Assembly (NCBI RefSeq): GCF_003143515.1
Contig: NZ_CP029343.1
Location: 1,860,001-1,924,000 of the forward strand
Length of the DNA: 64,000 bases
Direction of reading: 5' to 3'
From: Massilia oculi
GTDB taxonomy: Bacteria; Pseudomonadota; Gammaproteobacteria; Burkholderiales; Burkholderiaceae_D
The position numbers and the translations under genes are program-made. Of the stretch, positions 1 through 8,033 are shown piece after piece (the first letter of the stretch is position 1; each line of letters opens with the position of its first letter). Below the pieces are notes generated by a model. That model was given only the letters and a program-made list of their open reading frames with translations, was not told the origin of the DNA and did not search any database.

Positions 1-160
1 CTATCGCCTGCCCGCGCCCTTGATCGCTCGCTTCTACGCCGGTCGTCCGACCCTGGTCGACAAGGCGCGCCTGTTGACCGGCAAGCCGCCGGTACCCGTC
101 ATGGAAGCCTTTGACGCGGTACGCAAGACCCACCCCTATCAGATCAGGATCGCAGAATGA
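1..160 (+). CDS. crtY: Lycopene beta-cyclase, C-terminal end (partial)
   Basis: Only the last 52 codons are in the window, read in the frame that starts at base 2. The tail contains LIARFYAGRPT and TGKPPVPV, which match the conserved end of bacterial CrtY; the enzyme cyclises both ends of lycopene to give beta-carotene. Its TGA overlaps the crtI start codon in an ATGA arrangement, so it is the upstream gene of the crtY-crtI-crtB operon. The rest of the gene, and probably crtE and other carotenoid genes, lies before the window. The family call rests on a short stretch but is strengthened by the neighbours. Confidence 0.85.
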   Translation, partial: YRLPAPLIARFYAGRPTLVDKARLLTGKPPVPVMEAFDAVRKTHPYQIRIAE

Positions 161-1683
161 ACCAGATGAATTTCAAGCCGAGACTCGAACCAAAGCGCGC
201 CGTCGTGATCGGCGCCGGATTCGGCGGCCTGGCGCTGGCCATCCGCCTGCAGGCCGCCGGCATGCAAACGACCCTGCTCGAAAAGCGCGACAAGCCGGGC
301 GGCCGCGCTTACGTCTATGAAGACCAGGGCTTCGTGTTCGACGCCGGCCCCACCGTGATCACCGATCCGTCGGCGATCGAGGAGCTGTTCACCCTGTGCG
401 GCAAGAAGATGGGCGACTACGTCGAGATGCTGCCGGTCGCGCCCTTCTACCGCCTGTGCTGGGAAGACGGCAGCCACTTCGACTACGCCAACGACCAGGA
501 TGCGCTGGACCGCCAGATCCATGCGCGCAACCCGGCGGATGTCGCCGGCTACCGGCGCTTCCTGGCGTATTCGAAGGCGGTGTTCGACGAAGGCTACCTG
601 AAGCTGGGCGCCGTACCGTTTCTCTCCTTCCGCGACATGATCCAGGCCGGCCCGCAACTGGCGCGGCTGGAGGCGTGGAAGAGCGTGTACGGCATGGTGT
701 CGCGCTTCGTCAAGGACGAGCAGCTGCGCCAGGCCTTCTCCTTCCACTCGCTGCTGGTGGGCGGCAACCCCTTCGCCACCTCGTCGATCTACACCCTCAT
801 TCACGCGCTGGAACGGCGCTGGGGCGTCTGGTTCCCGCGCGGCGGCACCGGCGCCCTGGTGAAAGGCCTGGTGCGGCTGTTCGAGGACATGGGCGGCAAG
901 CTGGAACTGAACGCATCGGTGGCGCGCATCGAGACCACCGGCAATCTCGTCAGCGGCGTGCGGCTGGAAGACGGCCGCTGGTTCACGGCCGATGCGGTGG
1001 CGTCGAATGCCGACGTGGTCCACACTTATTGCGACCTGCTGAAAAACCACGGGCGCGGCAGCAGCAACGGCGAGGCGCTCAAGAAGAAACGCTTCAGCAA
1101 TTCGCTGTTCGTGCTGTACTTCGGCCTGGATAAACACCACGAGCAGCTGCAGCACCACACGGTGTGCTTCGGCCCGCGCTACCGCGAGCTGATCAAGGAC
1201 ATCTTCAACGGCAAGACGCTGGCCGACGATTTCTCGCTCTACCTGCACGCGCCCTGCGTCACCGATCCCTCGCTGGCGCCGCCCGGCTGCGGCAGCCACT
1301 ACGTGCTGGCGCCGGTGCCGCACCTGGGCAATGCGCCGATCGACTGGGAGACCGAAGGCCCGCGCTACCGCGACCGCATCTTCGACTACCTCGAACGGCG
1401 CTACATGCCGGGCCTGCGCAGCCAGCTGGTAACCAGCCGCATCTTCACGCCGCACGACTTCCGCGACCAGCTCAATGCCCACCTGGGGTCGGCCTTCTCG
1501 CTGGAGCCGATCCTGACCCAGAGCGCCTGGTTCCGTCCGCACAACCGCGACCCCGAGCTGCCCAACCTGTACCTGGTCGGCGCCGGCACCCATCCCGGCG
1601 CCGGCGTGCCGGGCGTGATCGGCTCGGCCAAGGCGACCGCCGGCCTGATGCTGGAGGGCGTGCATGCAGGGGTGCATTCATGA
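157..1683 (+). CDS. crtI: Phytoene desaturase CrtI
   Basis: A 508-residue FAD-dependent desaturase that converts phytoene to lycopene. The N-terminus has the dinucleotide-binding signature GAGFGGLALAIRL (about residues 21-33) followed by the acidic end of strand 2 (LLEKRDKPGGRAY). The C-terminus carries the bacterial CrtI signature LVGAGTHPGAGVPGV near residue 470, where the FAD site is closed. Length equals the family norm (about 490-510). The start is fixed by the ATGA overlap with crtY, and the gene ends in another ATGA overlap with crtB, so translation of the three genes is probably coupled. Protein acts at the inner membrane. Confidence 0.96.
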   Translation: MNQMNFKPRLEPKRAVVIGAGFGGLALAIRLQAAGMQTTLLEKRDKPGGRAYVYEDQGFVFDAGPTVITDPSAIEELFTLCGKKMGDYVEMLPVAPFYRLCWEDGSHFDYANDQDALDRQIHARNPADVAGYRRFLAYSKAVFDEGYLKLGAVPFLSFRDMIQAGPQLARLEAWKSVYGMVSRFVKDEQLRQAFSFHSLLVGGNPFATSSIYTLIHALERRWGVWFPRGGTGALVKGLVRLFEDMGGKLELNASVARIETTGNLVSGVRLEDGRWFTADAVASNADVVHTYCDLLKNHGRGSSNGEALKKKRFSNSLFVLYFGLDKHHEQLQHHTVCFGPRYRELIKDIFNGKTLADDFSLYLHAPCVTDPSLAPPGCGSHYVLAPVPHLGNAPIDWETEGPRYRDRIFDYLERRYMPGLRSQLVTSRIFTPHDFRDQLNAHLGSAFSLEPILTQSAWFRPHNRDPELPNLYLVGAGTHPGAGVPGVIGSAKATAGLMLEGVHAGVHS

Positions 1684-2678
1684 ACGCGTACGCCGGCACC
1701 AAGCTGATGGAACACGCGACCCAGACCATCGAGGTCGGGTCCAAGAGCTTCGCGGCGGCTGCCAGGCTGTTCCCGCCCGCCACCCGGCGCAGCGTGCTGA
1801 TGCTGTACGCCTGGTGCCGCCATTGCGACGACGTGGTCGACGGCCAGGAACTGGGCTTCGCCGCAGCCACGCCGAGCGCCTACGGCGCCAGTTTCGAGCT
1901 CGATCGCCTGTACGACGACACCCGGCGCGCCTATTCCGGCGAGCAGATGCGCGATCCGGCCTTTGCCGCCTTCCAGGAAGTGGCGCTGGGCCATGCGATC
2001 GCCCCGCGCTACGCCTTCGACCACCTGGCCGGCTTCGCGATGGACGTCAACGAGGCGCGCTACCGCACCATCGACGACACCATGCGCTACTGCTACCACG
2101 TGGCCGGCGTGGTCGGCCTGATGATGGCCTCGATCATGGGCGCCCGCGACGAGCTGGTGCTGGACCGCGCCTGCGACCTGGGCCTGGCCTTCCAGCTGAC
2201 GAATATCGCGCGCGACATCATCGACGATGCGAAGATCGGCCGCTGCTACGTGCCGTCCGAATGGCTGCTGGAGGCCGGCATCCCGCCCGACCACGTGGCC
2301 CTGCCGCGCCACCGCGCGGCGCTGGCGAGCGTCGCGGCGCGCCTGGTCGACCATGCCGAGCCGTATTATGAATCGGCCACGCTGGGCCTCGCCGCCCTGC
2401 CTCTGCGCTCGGCCTGGGCGATCGCCACCGCGCGCAATGTGTATCGGCAGATCGGGATCGAAGTGAAACGGCGTGGGCCGCGCGCCTGGGACGAACGGGT
2501 GGGCACCTCGAAGGCGGCCAAGCTGCGCCTGCTGGCCCTGGGCGGAGCCCAGGCGCTGGCCTCGCGCCTCAGCCCTGCCCGGGTAGCGTCGGCGCAGCCG
2601 CGGCGGCGCGATCTGTGGCTGCGTCCTGGCCGCGCGGGCGACGGACCTGGCCCTGCTGCGCTTGCAACTGGCGCTTGA
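1680..2678 (+). CDS. crtB: Phytoene synthase CrtB
   Basis: A 332-residue squalene/phytoene synthase that joins two geranylgeranyl diphosphates. The first aspartate-rich motif is in YAWCRHCDDVVDG (about residues 40-52) and the second in LTNIARDIIDDA, followed by GRCYVP, all typical of CrtB. ATG 1680 overlaps the crtI stop. The family core ends near residue 300; the last 30 or so residues are Arg/Ala/Pro rich and lie over the 3' end of crtZ on the other strand (110 bp overlap), so this tail may be a neutral consequence of the convergent overlap. Function is well supported by motifs and operon. Confidence 0.96.
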   Translation: MNAYAGTKLMEHATQTIEVGSKSFAAAARLFPPATRRSVLMLYAWCRHCDDVVDGQELGFAAATPSAYGASFELDRLYDDTRRAYSGEQMRDPAFAAFQEVALGHAIAPRYAFDHLAGFAMDVNEARYRTIDDTMRYCYHVAGVVGLMMASIMGARDELVLDRACDLGLAFQLTNIARDIIDDAKIGRCYVPSEWLLEAGIPPDHVALPRHRAALASVAARLVDHAEPYYESATLGLAALPLRSAWAIATARNVYRQIGIEVKRRGPRAWDERVGTSKAAKLRLLALGGAQALASRLSPARVASAQPRRRDLWLRPGRAGDGPGPAALATGA

Positions 2679-3108
2679 GGCGGGCGACCGGCGGCGCGTA
2701 CAGGAAACCGAAGGACACGGCGCCCTCCTTGCCCTCGACCGCATGGTGCATGCGGTGGGCCTGGTACAGGCGCTTGAGGTAGCCGCTCCTGGGGACGTAG
2801 CGGAACGGCCAGCGCTGGTGCACCAGGCCATCGTGGGCGATGAAGTACAAGGCGCCGTAGGCGGTCATGCCGGCGCCGATCCATTCGAGCGGATGGTAAC
2901 CGCGCGTGCCGAACCAGATCAGGGCGATGGCGATCGCGGCGAACACCACGGCGTACAGGTCGTTCTTTTCGAACCAGCCGGTGCGCGGCTCGTGGTGGGA
3001 GCGGTGCCAGCCCCACCCGAAGCCGTGCATCACGTACTTGTGCGCGACGATGGAAAACACTTCCATGAACGCGATGGTGGCAAGGACGATGAGCGCGTTG
3101 AAAAGCAT
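2569..3108 (-). CDS. crtZ: Beta-carotene hydroxylase CrtZ
   Basis: A 179-residue member of the fatty-acid hydroxylase superfamily that adds 3-hydroxyl groups to beta-carotene, giving zeaxanthin. The di-iron histidine motifs are all visible: HKYVMH (residues 23-28), HRSHHE (35-40), HDGLVHQR (near 93) and HRMHH (near 118), between membrane segments. I chose the internal ATG at 3108 because it begins the hydrophobic first helix and gives the usual family length; a longer reading starts upstream with no family similarity. The gene faces crtB and shares its last 110 bp with it. The C-terminal 30 residues, past the core, are low-complexity Ala/Arg. Confidence 0.93.
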   Translation of the reverse strand: MLFNALIVLATIAFMEVFSIVAHKYVMHGFGWGWHRSHHEPRTGWFEKNDLYAVVFAAIAIALIWFGTRGYHPLEWIGAGMTAYGALYFIAHDGLVHQRWPFRYVPRSGYLKRLYQAHRMHHAVEGKEGAVSFGFLYAPPVARLKRQLQAQQGQVRRPRGQDAATDRAAAAAPTLPGQG

Positions 3109-3241
3109 ATTGAGGGCTGCAAGAGCAAGTTTACGGGATGCCAACAGCCTACCATGGCGGCCGTGCGCACGGTTGCGCGGACTGCCCGGACCGGTCAAAA
3201 GCGGTCAATCACGATTCACAACCTAACCATATGGAGTTTTC

Positions 3242-3670
3242 ATGCAGTCGATCTTCCGCACCCTGGGTCTTTCCCTTCTGCTGGCGTCGGGCGTGGGCGC
3301 CGCCGGCCTTGCCTCTGCCGCGTCGATCGAGGTGAGGGTCCAGGGCGTCACCATTGCCAAGGGCACGGTGCGGGTCGCGATCTGCGACAAGGCGACCTTT
3401 CTGAAGGATTGCCCCTATTCGGCCTCGGCCGCGGCGCGCGTGGGCGAAACCGTGGTCACCGTCGACGACCTGCCGCCCGGCACCTGGGCCGTGCTGTCGT
3501 TCCAGGACGAGAACGACAATAGAAAACTCGATCGCAACGTGCTGGGCATCCCGAAGGAGCGGTATGCCTTCAGCCGCGATGCGCGCGGCCGCTTCGGGCC
3601 GCCGAGTTTCGAGGATGCTGCCTTCGTGCTGCGTGACGAGAAGGCGGTCAGCCATATCAAGTTGCGTTGA
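3242..3670 (+). CDS. Exported DUF2141 family protein
   Basis: A 142-residue protein with a clear Sec signal peptide (hydrophobic segment at residues 8-26, Ala-rich cleavage region) and a single beta-sandwich-like domain of the DUF2141 type: VRVAICD, LPPGTWAVLSFQDENDNRKLD and the GIPKERYAFS stretch are the recognisable family segments. It is presumably periplasmic; the molecular role is not known. It has its own upstream gap and a GGAG ribosome binding site five to six bases from the ATG. It sits just beyond crtZ in the opposite direction; whether it is linked to carotenoid function is only a guess. Confidence 0.85.
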   Translation: MQSIFRTLGLSLLLASGVGAAGLASAASIEVRVQGVTIAKGTVRVAICDKATFLKDCPYSASAAARVGETVVTVDDLPPGTWAVLSFQDENDNRKLDRNVLGIPKERYAFSRDARGRFGPPSFEDAAFVLRDEKAVSHIKLR

Positions 3671-3766
3671 TACATTTTCCAGCGTAAGCCGGTGAATCGC
3701 TCAGGAGCGCTCCGCGCTTGCGCTGCTGATAACATCGCCGGTCTTCCTCTTGAAACGCCTTCGAGC

Positions 3767-4708
3767 ATGCTGCCCCGTCATTTCTGCCTCTTCGCCACGA
3801 TTGCCTGCTTATTCACTGTTCTGACGCTGCCGGCTGCGCGCGCCCAAGGCCAGCAGCCCAAGCCTTCGACTGGCCGGCTCGAGCGCATCGACCTGCCGTC
3901 GCGCCATATCGAACAGCGACCGGTGGACGTGTGGCTGCCCGCCGATTATGCCGAGCGTGTCGGCCAGGGCCAGCGTTTCCAGGTGCTGTACATGCATGAT
4001 GGCCAGATGCTGTTCGACCCCACGATCACCATGAACCGGCAATCCTGGCGCGTCGACGTGGCGCTCGACCGCCTCGCGCGCAGCGGCCGGATCCCGCCGA
4101 CGATCGTCGTCGCCATCTGGAACCGGGGCGAGTTCCGGGACGCAGAATACTTTCCACGGAAAGTGCTGGAGCGCCTGGCTCCGGGGAAGCACAAGTCCAC
4201 GCTCGAAAGCCATATGAAACAAGGGGCGCGGTCGGACGACTATCTGCGCTATCTCGTGGACGAGCTCAAGCCGATGATCGACAGCCGCTATGCCACCCGG
4301 CCCGAGCGGGAATCGACGTTCATCATGGGCTCGAGCCGGGGCGCCGTCCTGTCGGTCTATGCCATGAGCGAGTATCCGCAGGTGTTCGGCGGTGCGGCCG
4401 GGCTGTCGGTACACTGGATCGGGACCTTCGAGCGCAATGCCGCGATCCCGATGGCCACCTTCGCCTACCTGAGCGCGCACCTGCCGGATCCAGCCGGACA
4501 CCGCCTGTATCTGGACCGCGGCACCGAGACACTGGATGCGCTGTATGGCCCGAGCTTCGAGTTTGGCGGTGACGTCATCCGTGAACGTGGCTATACCGAT
4601 GCGAATTACATGGAGCGGGTCTTCCCGGGCACCGATCACAGCGAGAAGGCCTGGTCGGCCAGGCTGGACATCCCGCTGCTGTTCCTGCTCGCCCAGCCAC
4701 GTCCTTGA
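3767..4708 (+). CDS. Exported alpha/beta-hydrolase, esterase D/enterochelin esterase type
   Basis: A 313-residue putative esterase. The chosen ATG gives a signal peptide (hydrophobic residues 7-20, LPAARAQG cleavage region); the ORF is open upstream but those residues have no export character. The core has the RFQVLYMHDGQMLFD strand of the esterase family, a nucleophile elbow read as GSSRGA, which fits Ser but differs from the usual GHSMGG, then an Asp-bearing DRGTETLD segment and a His in TDHSEKAW. These would form a Ser-Asp-His triad in the periplasm. Substrate unknown. A 9-bp perfect stem-loop lies just downstream. Confidence 0.82.
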   Translation: MLPRHFCLFATIACLFTVLTLPAARAQGQQPKPSTGRLERIDLPSRHIEQRPVDVWLPADYAERVGQGQRFQVLYMHDGQMLFDPTITMNRQSWRVDVALDRLARSGRIPPTIVVAIWNRGEFRDAEYFPRKVLERLAPGKHKSTLESHMKQGARSDDYLRYLVDELKPMIDSRYATRPERESTFIMGSSRGAVLSVYAMSEYPQVFGGAAGLSVHWIGTFERNAAIPMATFAYLSAHLPDPAGHRLYLDRGTETLDALYGPSFEFGGDVIRERGYTDANYMERVFPGTDHSEKAWSARLDIPLLFLLAQPRP

Positions 4709-4721
4709 TATTCCGACTGTC

Positions 4722-4742
4722 GGCCGGCTGCATCAGCCGGCC
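4722..4742. terminator. Stem-loop after the esterase gene
   Basis: GGCCGGCTG and CAGCCGGCC form a perfect 9-bp stem around a 3-base loop, 13 bases after the esterase stop. There is no T-run on either side, so it may act as a transcript-end stabiliser or weak terminator rather than a classical intrinsic terminator. Confidence 0.4.
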
Positions 4743-4918
4743 TGCTCGCGACGGATGCGCCGGCAGGCCACCTCCAGCTCGGCGCTTCCCGCCCCGGGAG
4801 GATGACCGGTGCAGGTCTTGCTGTGCACATGCTTTCGCCGGCCGCTGGCGGCGCTGCATCGCCCGCAGTAACAGCCTTCGCTTCGCCTTCTTGATGGGTG
4901 TATTTTCTGAAACGACAT
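4733..4918 (-). CDS. Possible small cysteine-rich protein
   Basis: A candidate of 61 residues with a GAGGG ribosome binding site four to five bases before its ATG. It contains a CYCGRC knuckle plus two later cysteines and ends in a basic tail. I do not recognise a family. Codon use in the first third (AGA, AGG, CGA) is unlike the neighbours, while the last third looks like normal coding DNA, so it could be a remnant of a longer gene or simply chance. Confidence 0.25.
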   Translation of the reverse strand: MSFQKIHPSRRRSEGCYCGRCSAASGRRKHVHSKTCTGHPPGAGSAELEVACRRIRREQAG

Positions 4919-5142
4919 TATCCCTCGCCTGAGCACACGGTGAACTCATTTTATTCGCCGAGTGCTCGACAATAGTGCCAGCGGGAAGACTGTTCGCTTG
5001 TCGGATTTCTCGTACCCACAGCACGACTGTCGTCAGGTGCTCGGCGGCGGCCGGACGAAGACCGTTACGGGCAGCCAGGCCGTCAATACGGCGGGCGCGG
5101 TCAGTGCGGGCGACTCGAGCATATTGGCCGGCGGAGGCTGGA

Positions 5143-5796
5143 TCAGTGCGTGGCGCCGCCCGTTTCGCGCACGTCGGCGTCGACGCTCACGGTGACCTCC
5201 ACCGCCAGCTTGATGCCGGCAATGATGTCGTCCAGCGCCATCGACGGCGGCGCGTCTGTCCGCGCCGCGGCCTGCTCCGGCAGGAAAGGCACGTGGATGA
5301 AGCCGGCCTTGATCGGCTGCGGCTGCCCTGCCGCATGGTGCATCAACCCATAGAACACGTGGTTGCACACGAAGGTGCCGGCGGTCTGCGACACGCCGGC
5401 CACCAGCCCCCGTTCGCGCAGGGCGCGCACGATGGCCTTGATCGGCAAGGTCGAGAAGTAGGCGGCGGGACCGTCCGCCGCGATGGGCGCGTCCACCGGC
5501 TGCTGGCCGCCATTGTCGAGGATCGACGCATCGTCGACGTTGATCGCCACGCGCTCGACCGAGATATCGGGCCGGCCGCCGGCCTGGCCGACGGCGATCA
5601 CCACGTCCGGATGCAGCTCGTCGACCATCGCCACCAGGTCTTCGATCGCCTGCCCGAACACGCAGGGCAGCTGGCGCACCTCGACCCGGAAATGTTCGCC
5701 GCGCCAGCCCTCGAGCGCGCGCACCGCTTCCCAGGCGGGGTTGATGCTGGCGCCATTGAACGGCTCGAAGCCGGTAAGCAGTACGGTCTTGAACAT
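5143..5796 (-). CDS. pcp: Pyroglutamyl-peptidase I
   Basis: A 217-residue cysteine peptidase of family C15 that removes N-terminal pyroglutamate from peptides in the cytoplasm. Conserved segments are visible in order: LLTGFEPFNGASINPAW at the N-terminus, the Glu-bearing region with ISVERVAINVDD, the catalytic Cys in AGTFVCNHVFYGLMH and the catalytic His in GFIHVPFLP. Length is normal for the family. It is the last gene of a DUF969-DUF979-pcp operon, beginning 7 bp after the DUF979 stop. That grouping suggests the two membrane proteins move pyroglutamate or pyroglutamyl peptides. Confidence 0.95.
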   Translation of the reverse strand: MFKTVLLTGFEPFNGASINPAWEAVRALEGWRGEHFRVEVRQLPCVFGQAIEDLVAMVDELHPDVVIAVGQAGGRPDISVERVAINVDDASILDNGGQQPVDAPIAADGPAAYFSTLPIKAIVRALRERGLVAGVSQTAGTFVCNHVFYGLMHHAAGQPQPIKAGFIHVPFLPEQAAARTDAPPSMALDDIIAGIKLAVEVTVSVDADVRETGGATH

Positions 5797-5803
5797 CGCG
5801 GCC

Positions 5804-6749
5804 TCACAGGTTCATCAAAAAATACAGCAGGAAGATATTCGCTATCAGGATCGGCAGCGCGCTCGGTATCTGGGCGCGGATCACCGCGTTCTTGTCGGGC
5901 AGGTCGAGCAGCGCCGCCGGCACGATGTTGAAGTTGGCCGCCATCGGCGTCATCAGGGTACCGCAATAGGCGCTGAACATGCCGATCGCCGCCATCACGG
6001 CCGGATTGGCGCCATAGACGCCGATCAGCACCGGGATGCCGACGCCGCCCGCCATCACCGGGAAGGCGGCGAAGCCGTTGCCCATCACGATGGTGAACAG
6101 CGCCATGCCGATACAGTACACCGCCACCGCGACGAATGCCGAATCCAGGCCGATATAGGTGGTCGCCAGGTGCGCCACCGCCTTGCCGACGCCGGCTTCC
6201 GAGAACAGCAGTCCCAGCACCGCCAGGATGTGCGGCAGCACCACCGCCCAGCTCATCGCGTCGACCAGGCGCCGCGCCTCGCGCACGCCCTGCAGCGGCG
6301 TGGCGCGCGTCAGCCAGCACGCGGCGACCAGGGCCACGACGGCGCCGCAACCCATGCTGACCAGGGTCAGGTGGGCCGGGTCGAGCAGCGGCAGCCCCTG
6401 AAACTGGACGTCCTTGACCACGGTGGCGCCGATCACGGTCACCAGCGGCAGCAACAGCGCCGGGATGAAGATGCGGTTGCCCAGGCGCGCGGCGCTCCTC
6501 CGGCCCCAGCGCCTTCGGCGCGCCGGCCCGGACGCCGCCAAAGCCGGCCAGCAAGGCCATGCCGATCATCAGGGCGCCGACCGCCGCCGGCGGCATGCGC
6601 TCGCCGGCCAGGTACAGCAAGGCATACAGTCCCCAGAACAGCGCGGTGGTGACACGGCGCGGATTGCTGCGGTCCACCAGGTTCATGATGGCCACGCTCG
6701 AGAGCAGCAGCCCGACCAGGATATAGAAGTGATCGATGGTGAGCGTCAT
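5804..6749 (-). pseudogene. DUF979 membrane protein, frameshifted
   Basis: Two pieces of one DUF979 protein are in different frames. The first 84 or so codons (ATG at 6749) encode the N-terminal membrane segments up to GPEERR; the rest, from SAARLGNRIFIPALLL to the end at 5804, is in another frame. The switch point is near 6480-6500 (one extra base or two missing bases in a GC-only stretch). Joined, they give about 314 residues, the normal family length, with both halves intact. The gene overlaps DUF969 by ATGA and precedes pcp. A sequencing error at a GC run is as likely as a real mutation; if real, the product would lack most membrane helices. Confidence 0.85.
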
Positions 6750-7462
6750 GCCGCCTCCTTCGCCGCCGTCACTTCACGCTGGATCTCGCGCCTGATCTCG
6801 GCATCGAGCCGGCGCAGGTTCCAGGCATGGATCACGAAGGCGGTGATCGCGGTCGGGATGCCCCACAGCGCGATATGCAGCGGATTGACCTCGATGCCCT
6901 CGGCCTGCAGGATCGTGTGCATCAGGACGATGGCGCCGAAGGCCACGAAGATGTCTTCGCCGAAGAACAGGCCGATATTGTCGGTGGCGGCCGACATGGC
7001 GCGGATACGGTGGCGCACGCGTTGGGGCAAGGTGCCATGCCGGCTTTCCGCGGCCGCCTCGGCCATCGGCGCGACCAGCGGCCGCACCATCGTCGGATGG
7101 CCGCCCAGGCTGGTCAGCCCCATCGCGGCGGTGCTCTCGCGCGCGAACAGGTAGACGATCAACAGGCGACCGGCGGTGGCCGAGCGCACCTTCGCGATCA
7201 CGGATTGCGCCTGCTCGCGCAGGCCGAAGCGCTCCAGCAGACCGATCGCGGCCAACGGCAGCAGCAGGATCAATGGCAGGTTGCGCGTCTTGACGAAGGC
7301 GGTGCCGAGCGACTCGAGCAGGACCATGACGGGCATGGCGGCCGCGACACCGGTCACGCCGCAGGCGGCGACGGCGACCAGCACCGGATTGGCGCGCAGC
7401 AGGAAGCCGGCAACGACGACGACCACGCCGAGCAGTGGCCACAGATTGACAGCAGATTGCAT
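6746..7462 (-). CDS. DUF969 membrane protein
   Basis: A 238-residue integral membrane protein of the DUF969 family, with several hydrophobic helices and conserved stretches such as RNLPLILLLPLAAIGLLERFGLREQA, LTSLGGHPTMVRPL and DNIGLFFGEDIF. ATG 7462 is preferred over a TTG eight codons earlier because a GGGGAA sequence precedes it and the family begins at this point. Its stop overlaps the DUF979 start (ATGA), so the two are likely one transport unit. DUF969 and DUF979 are commonly adjacent to each other and to pcp; function is not established, and transport of 5-oxoproline or its peptides is only inferred. Confidence 0.85.
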   Translation of the reverse strand: MQSAVNLWPLLGVVVVVAGFLLRANPVLVAVAACGVTGVAAAMPVMVLLESLGTAFVKTRNLPLILLLPLAAIGLLERFGLREQAQSVIAKVRSATAGRLLIVYLFARESTAAMGLTSLGGHPTMVRPLVAPMAEAAAESRHGTLPQRVRHRIRAMSAATDNIGLFFGEDIFVAFGAIVLMHTILQAEGIEVNPLHIALWGIPTAITAFVIHAWNLRRLDAEIRREIQREVTAAKEAA

Positions 7463-7541
7463 GGATTCCCCGGCAATATTCGACAAGCGAGGAATGTTAC
7501 TCCATGTGGTGTGTTAATCCGGCAAGAACTTGGGCAAGCCT

Positions 7542-7844
7542 TCAGGCAGGCCGTACCGGATTACTGGCCAGGTCGCCGACGACCGTATTCCACTGGCGCA
7601 CGTGGAAGGCGCGCACCAGGCCGTTCGTGACGTAAGGGTCCATGGCCGCGAACAGCTGGACCGGTTCGGGCGTCCCGCAATCGAAAACCAGCACCGCATG
7701 ATCGGCCGGCTCGGTCAGCGCGCCGGCCAGGACCAGCTCACCGCGTTCCTGCGCGTCCCATGCCAATTTGAGGTGTTCATCGCGGAACTCGCCGCGGCGT
7801 TCGAGGTAGTCGGGGGCGAGGTCATAGGTGAGCAGGTAATGCAC
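7542..7844 (-). CDS. YCII-domain protein
   Basis: A 100-residue protein of the YCII superfamily, small ferredoxin-like dimeric proteins with a conserved His and Asp. Visible features are HYLLTYDLAPDYLERR at the N-terminus, LAGALTEPADHAVLVFDC in the middle and the VRQWNTVVG end. The start is a GTG at 7844 with GGAGA upstream; the ORF continues upstream but only this start matches the family N-terminus. It reads in the same direction as DUF969 and ends about 80 bp before it. Role unknown; some relatives are dehalogenase-like or lactone-modifying enzymes. Confidence 0.85.
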   Translation of the reverse strand: MHYLLTYDLAPDYLERRGEFRDEHLKLAWDAQERGELVLAGALTEPADHAVLVFDCGTPEPVQLFAAMDPYVTNGLVRAFHVRQWNTVVGDLASNPVRPA

Positions 7845-8033
7845 GGCGTCTCCAGGAGGGGGTGGATGAAGGTGGATCCACATCGTAACCGCAATCACGT
7901 GATCGGAACACCAGCACAACGGCAGCGCTCGATGTTGGTTTAAAACAACTTTTTAACCCGTTTCGCATGGGCTGCCCAACAGTGAGAGGCATCACACAGA
8001 ACAAAACTCAGCGGCTGGCGTAGACTGTCAGTC

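Larger units (their letters stand above)
4709..5142. other. Intergenic region between esterase and pcp
   Basis: Both flanking genes end here (convergent), so no promoter is required. Apart from the stem-loop and the doubtful small cysteine-rich ORF given separately, I see no conserved gene, tRNA or repeat. Confidence 0.5.

Noticed and set aside
139..1677. 512-codon minus-strand ORF opposite crtI
   Set aside because: Frame shadow of a clear crtI gene; sequence is low-complexity Gln/His/Arg with no domain. Such antisense ORFs are usual in GC-rich DNA.
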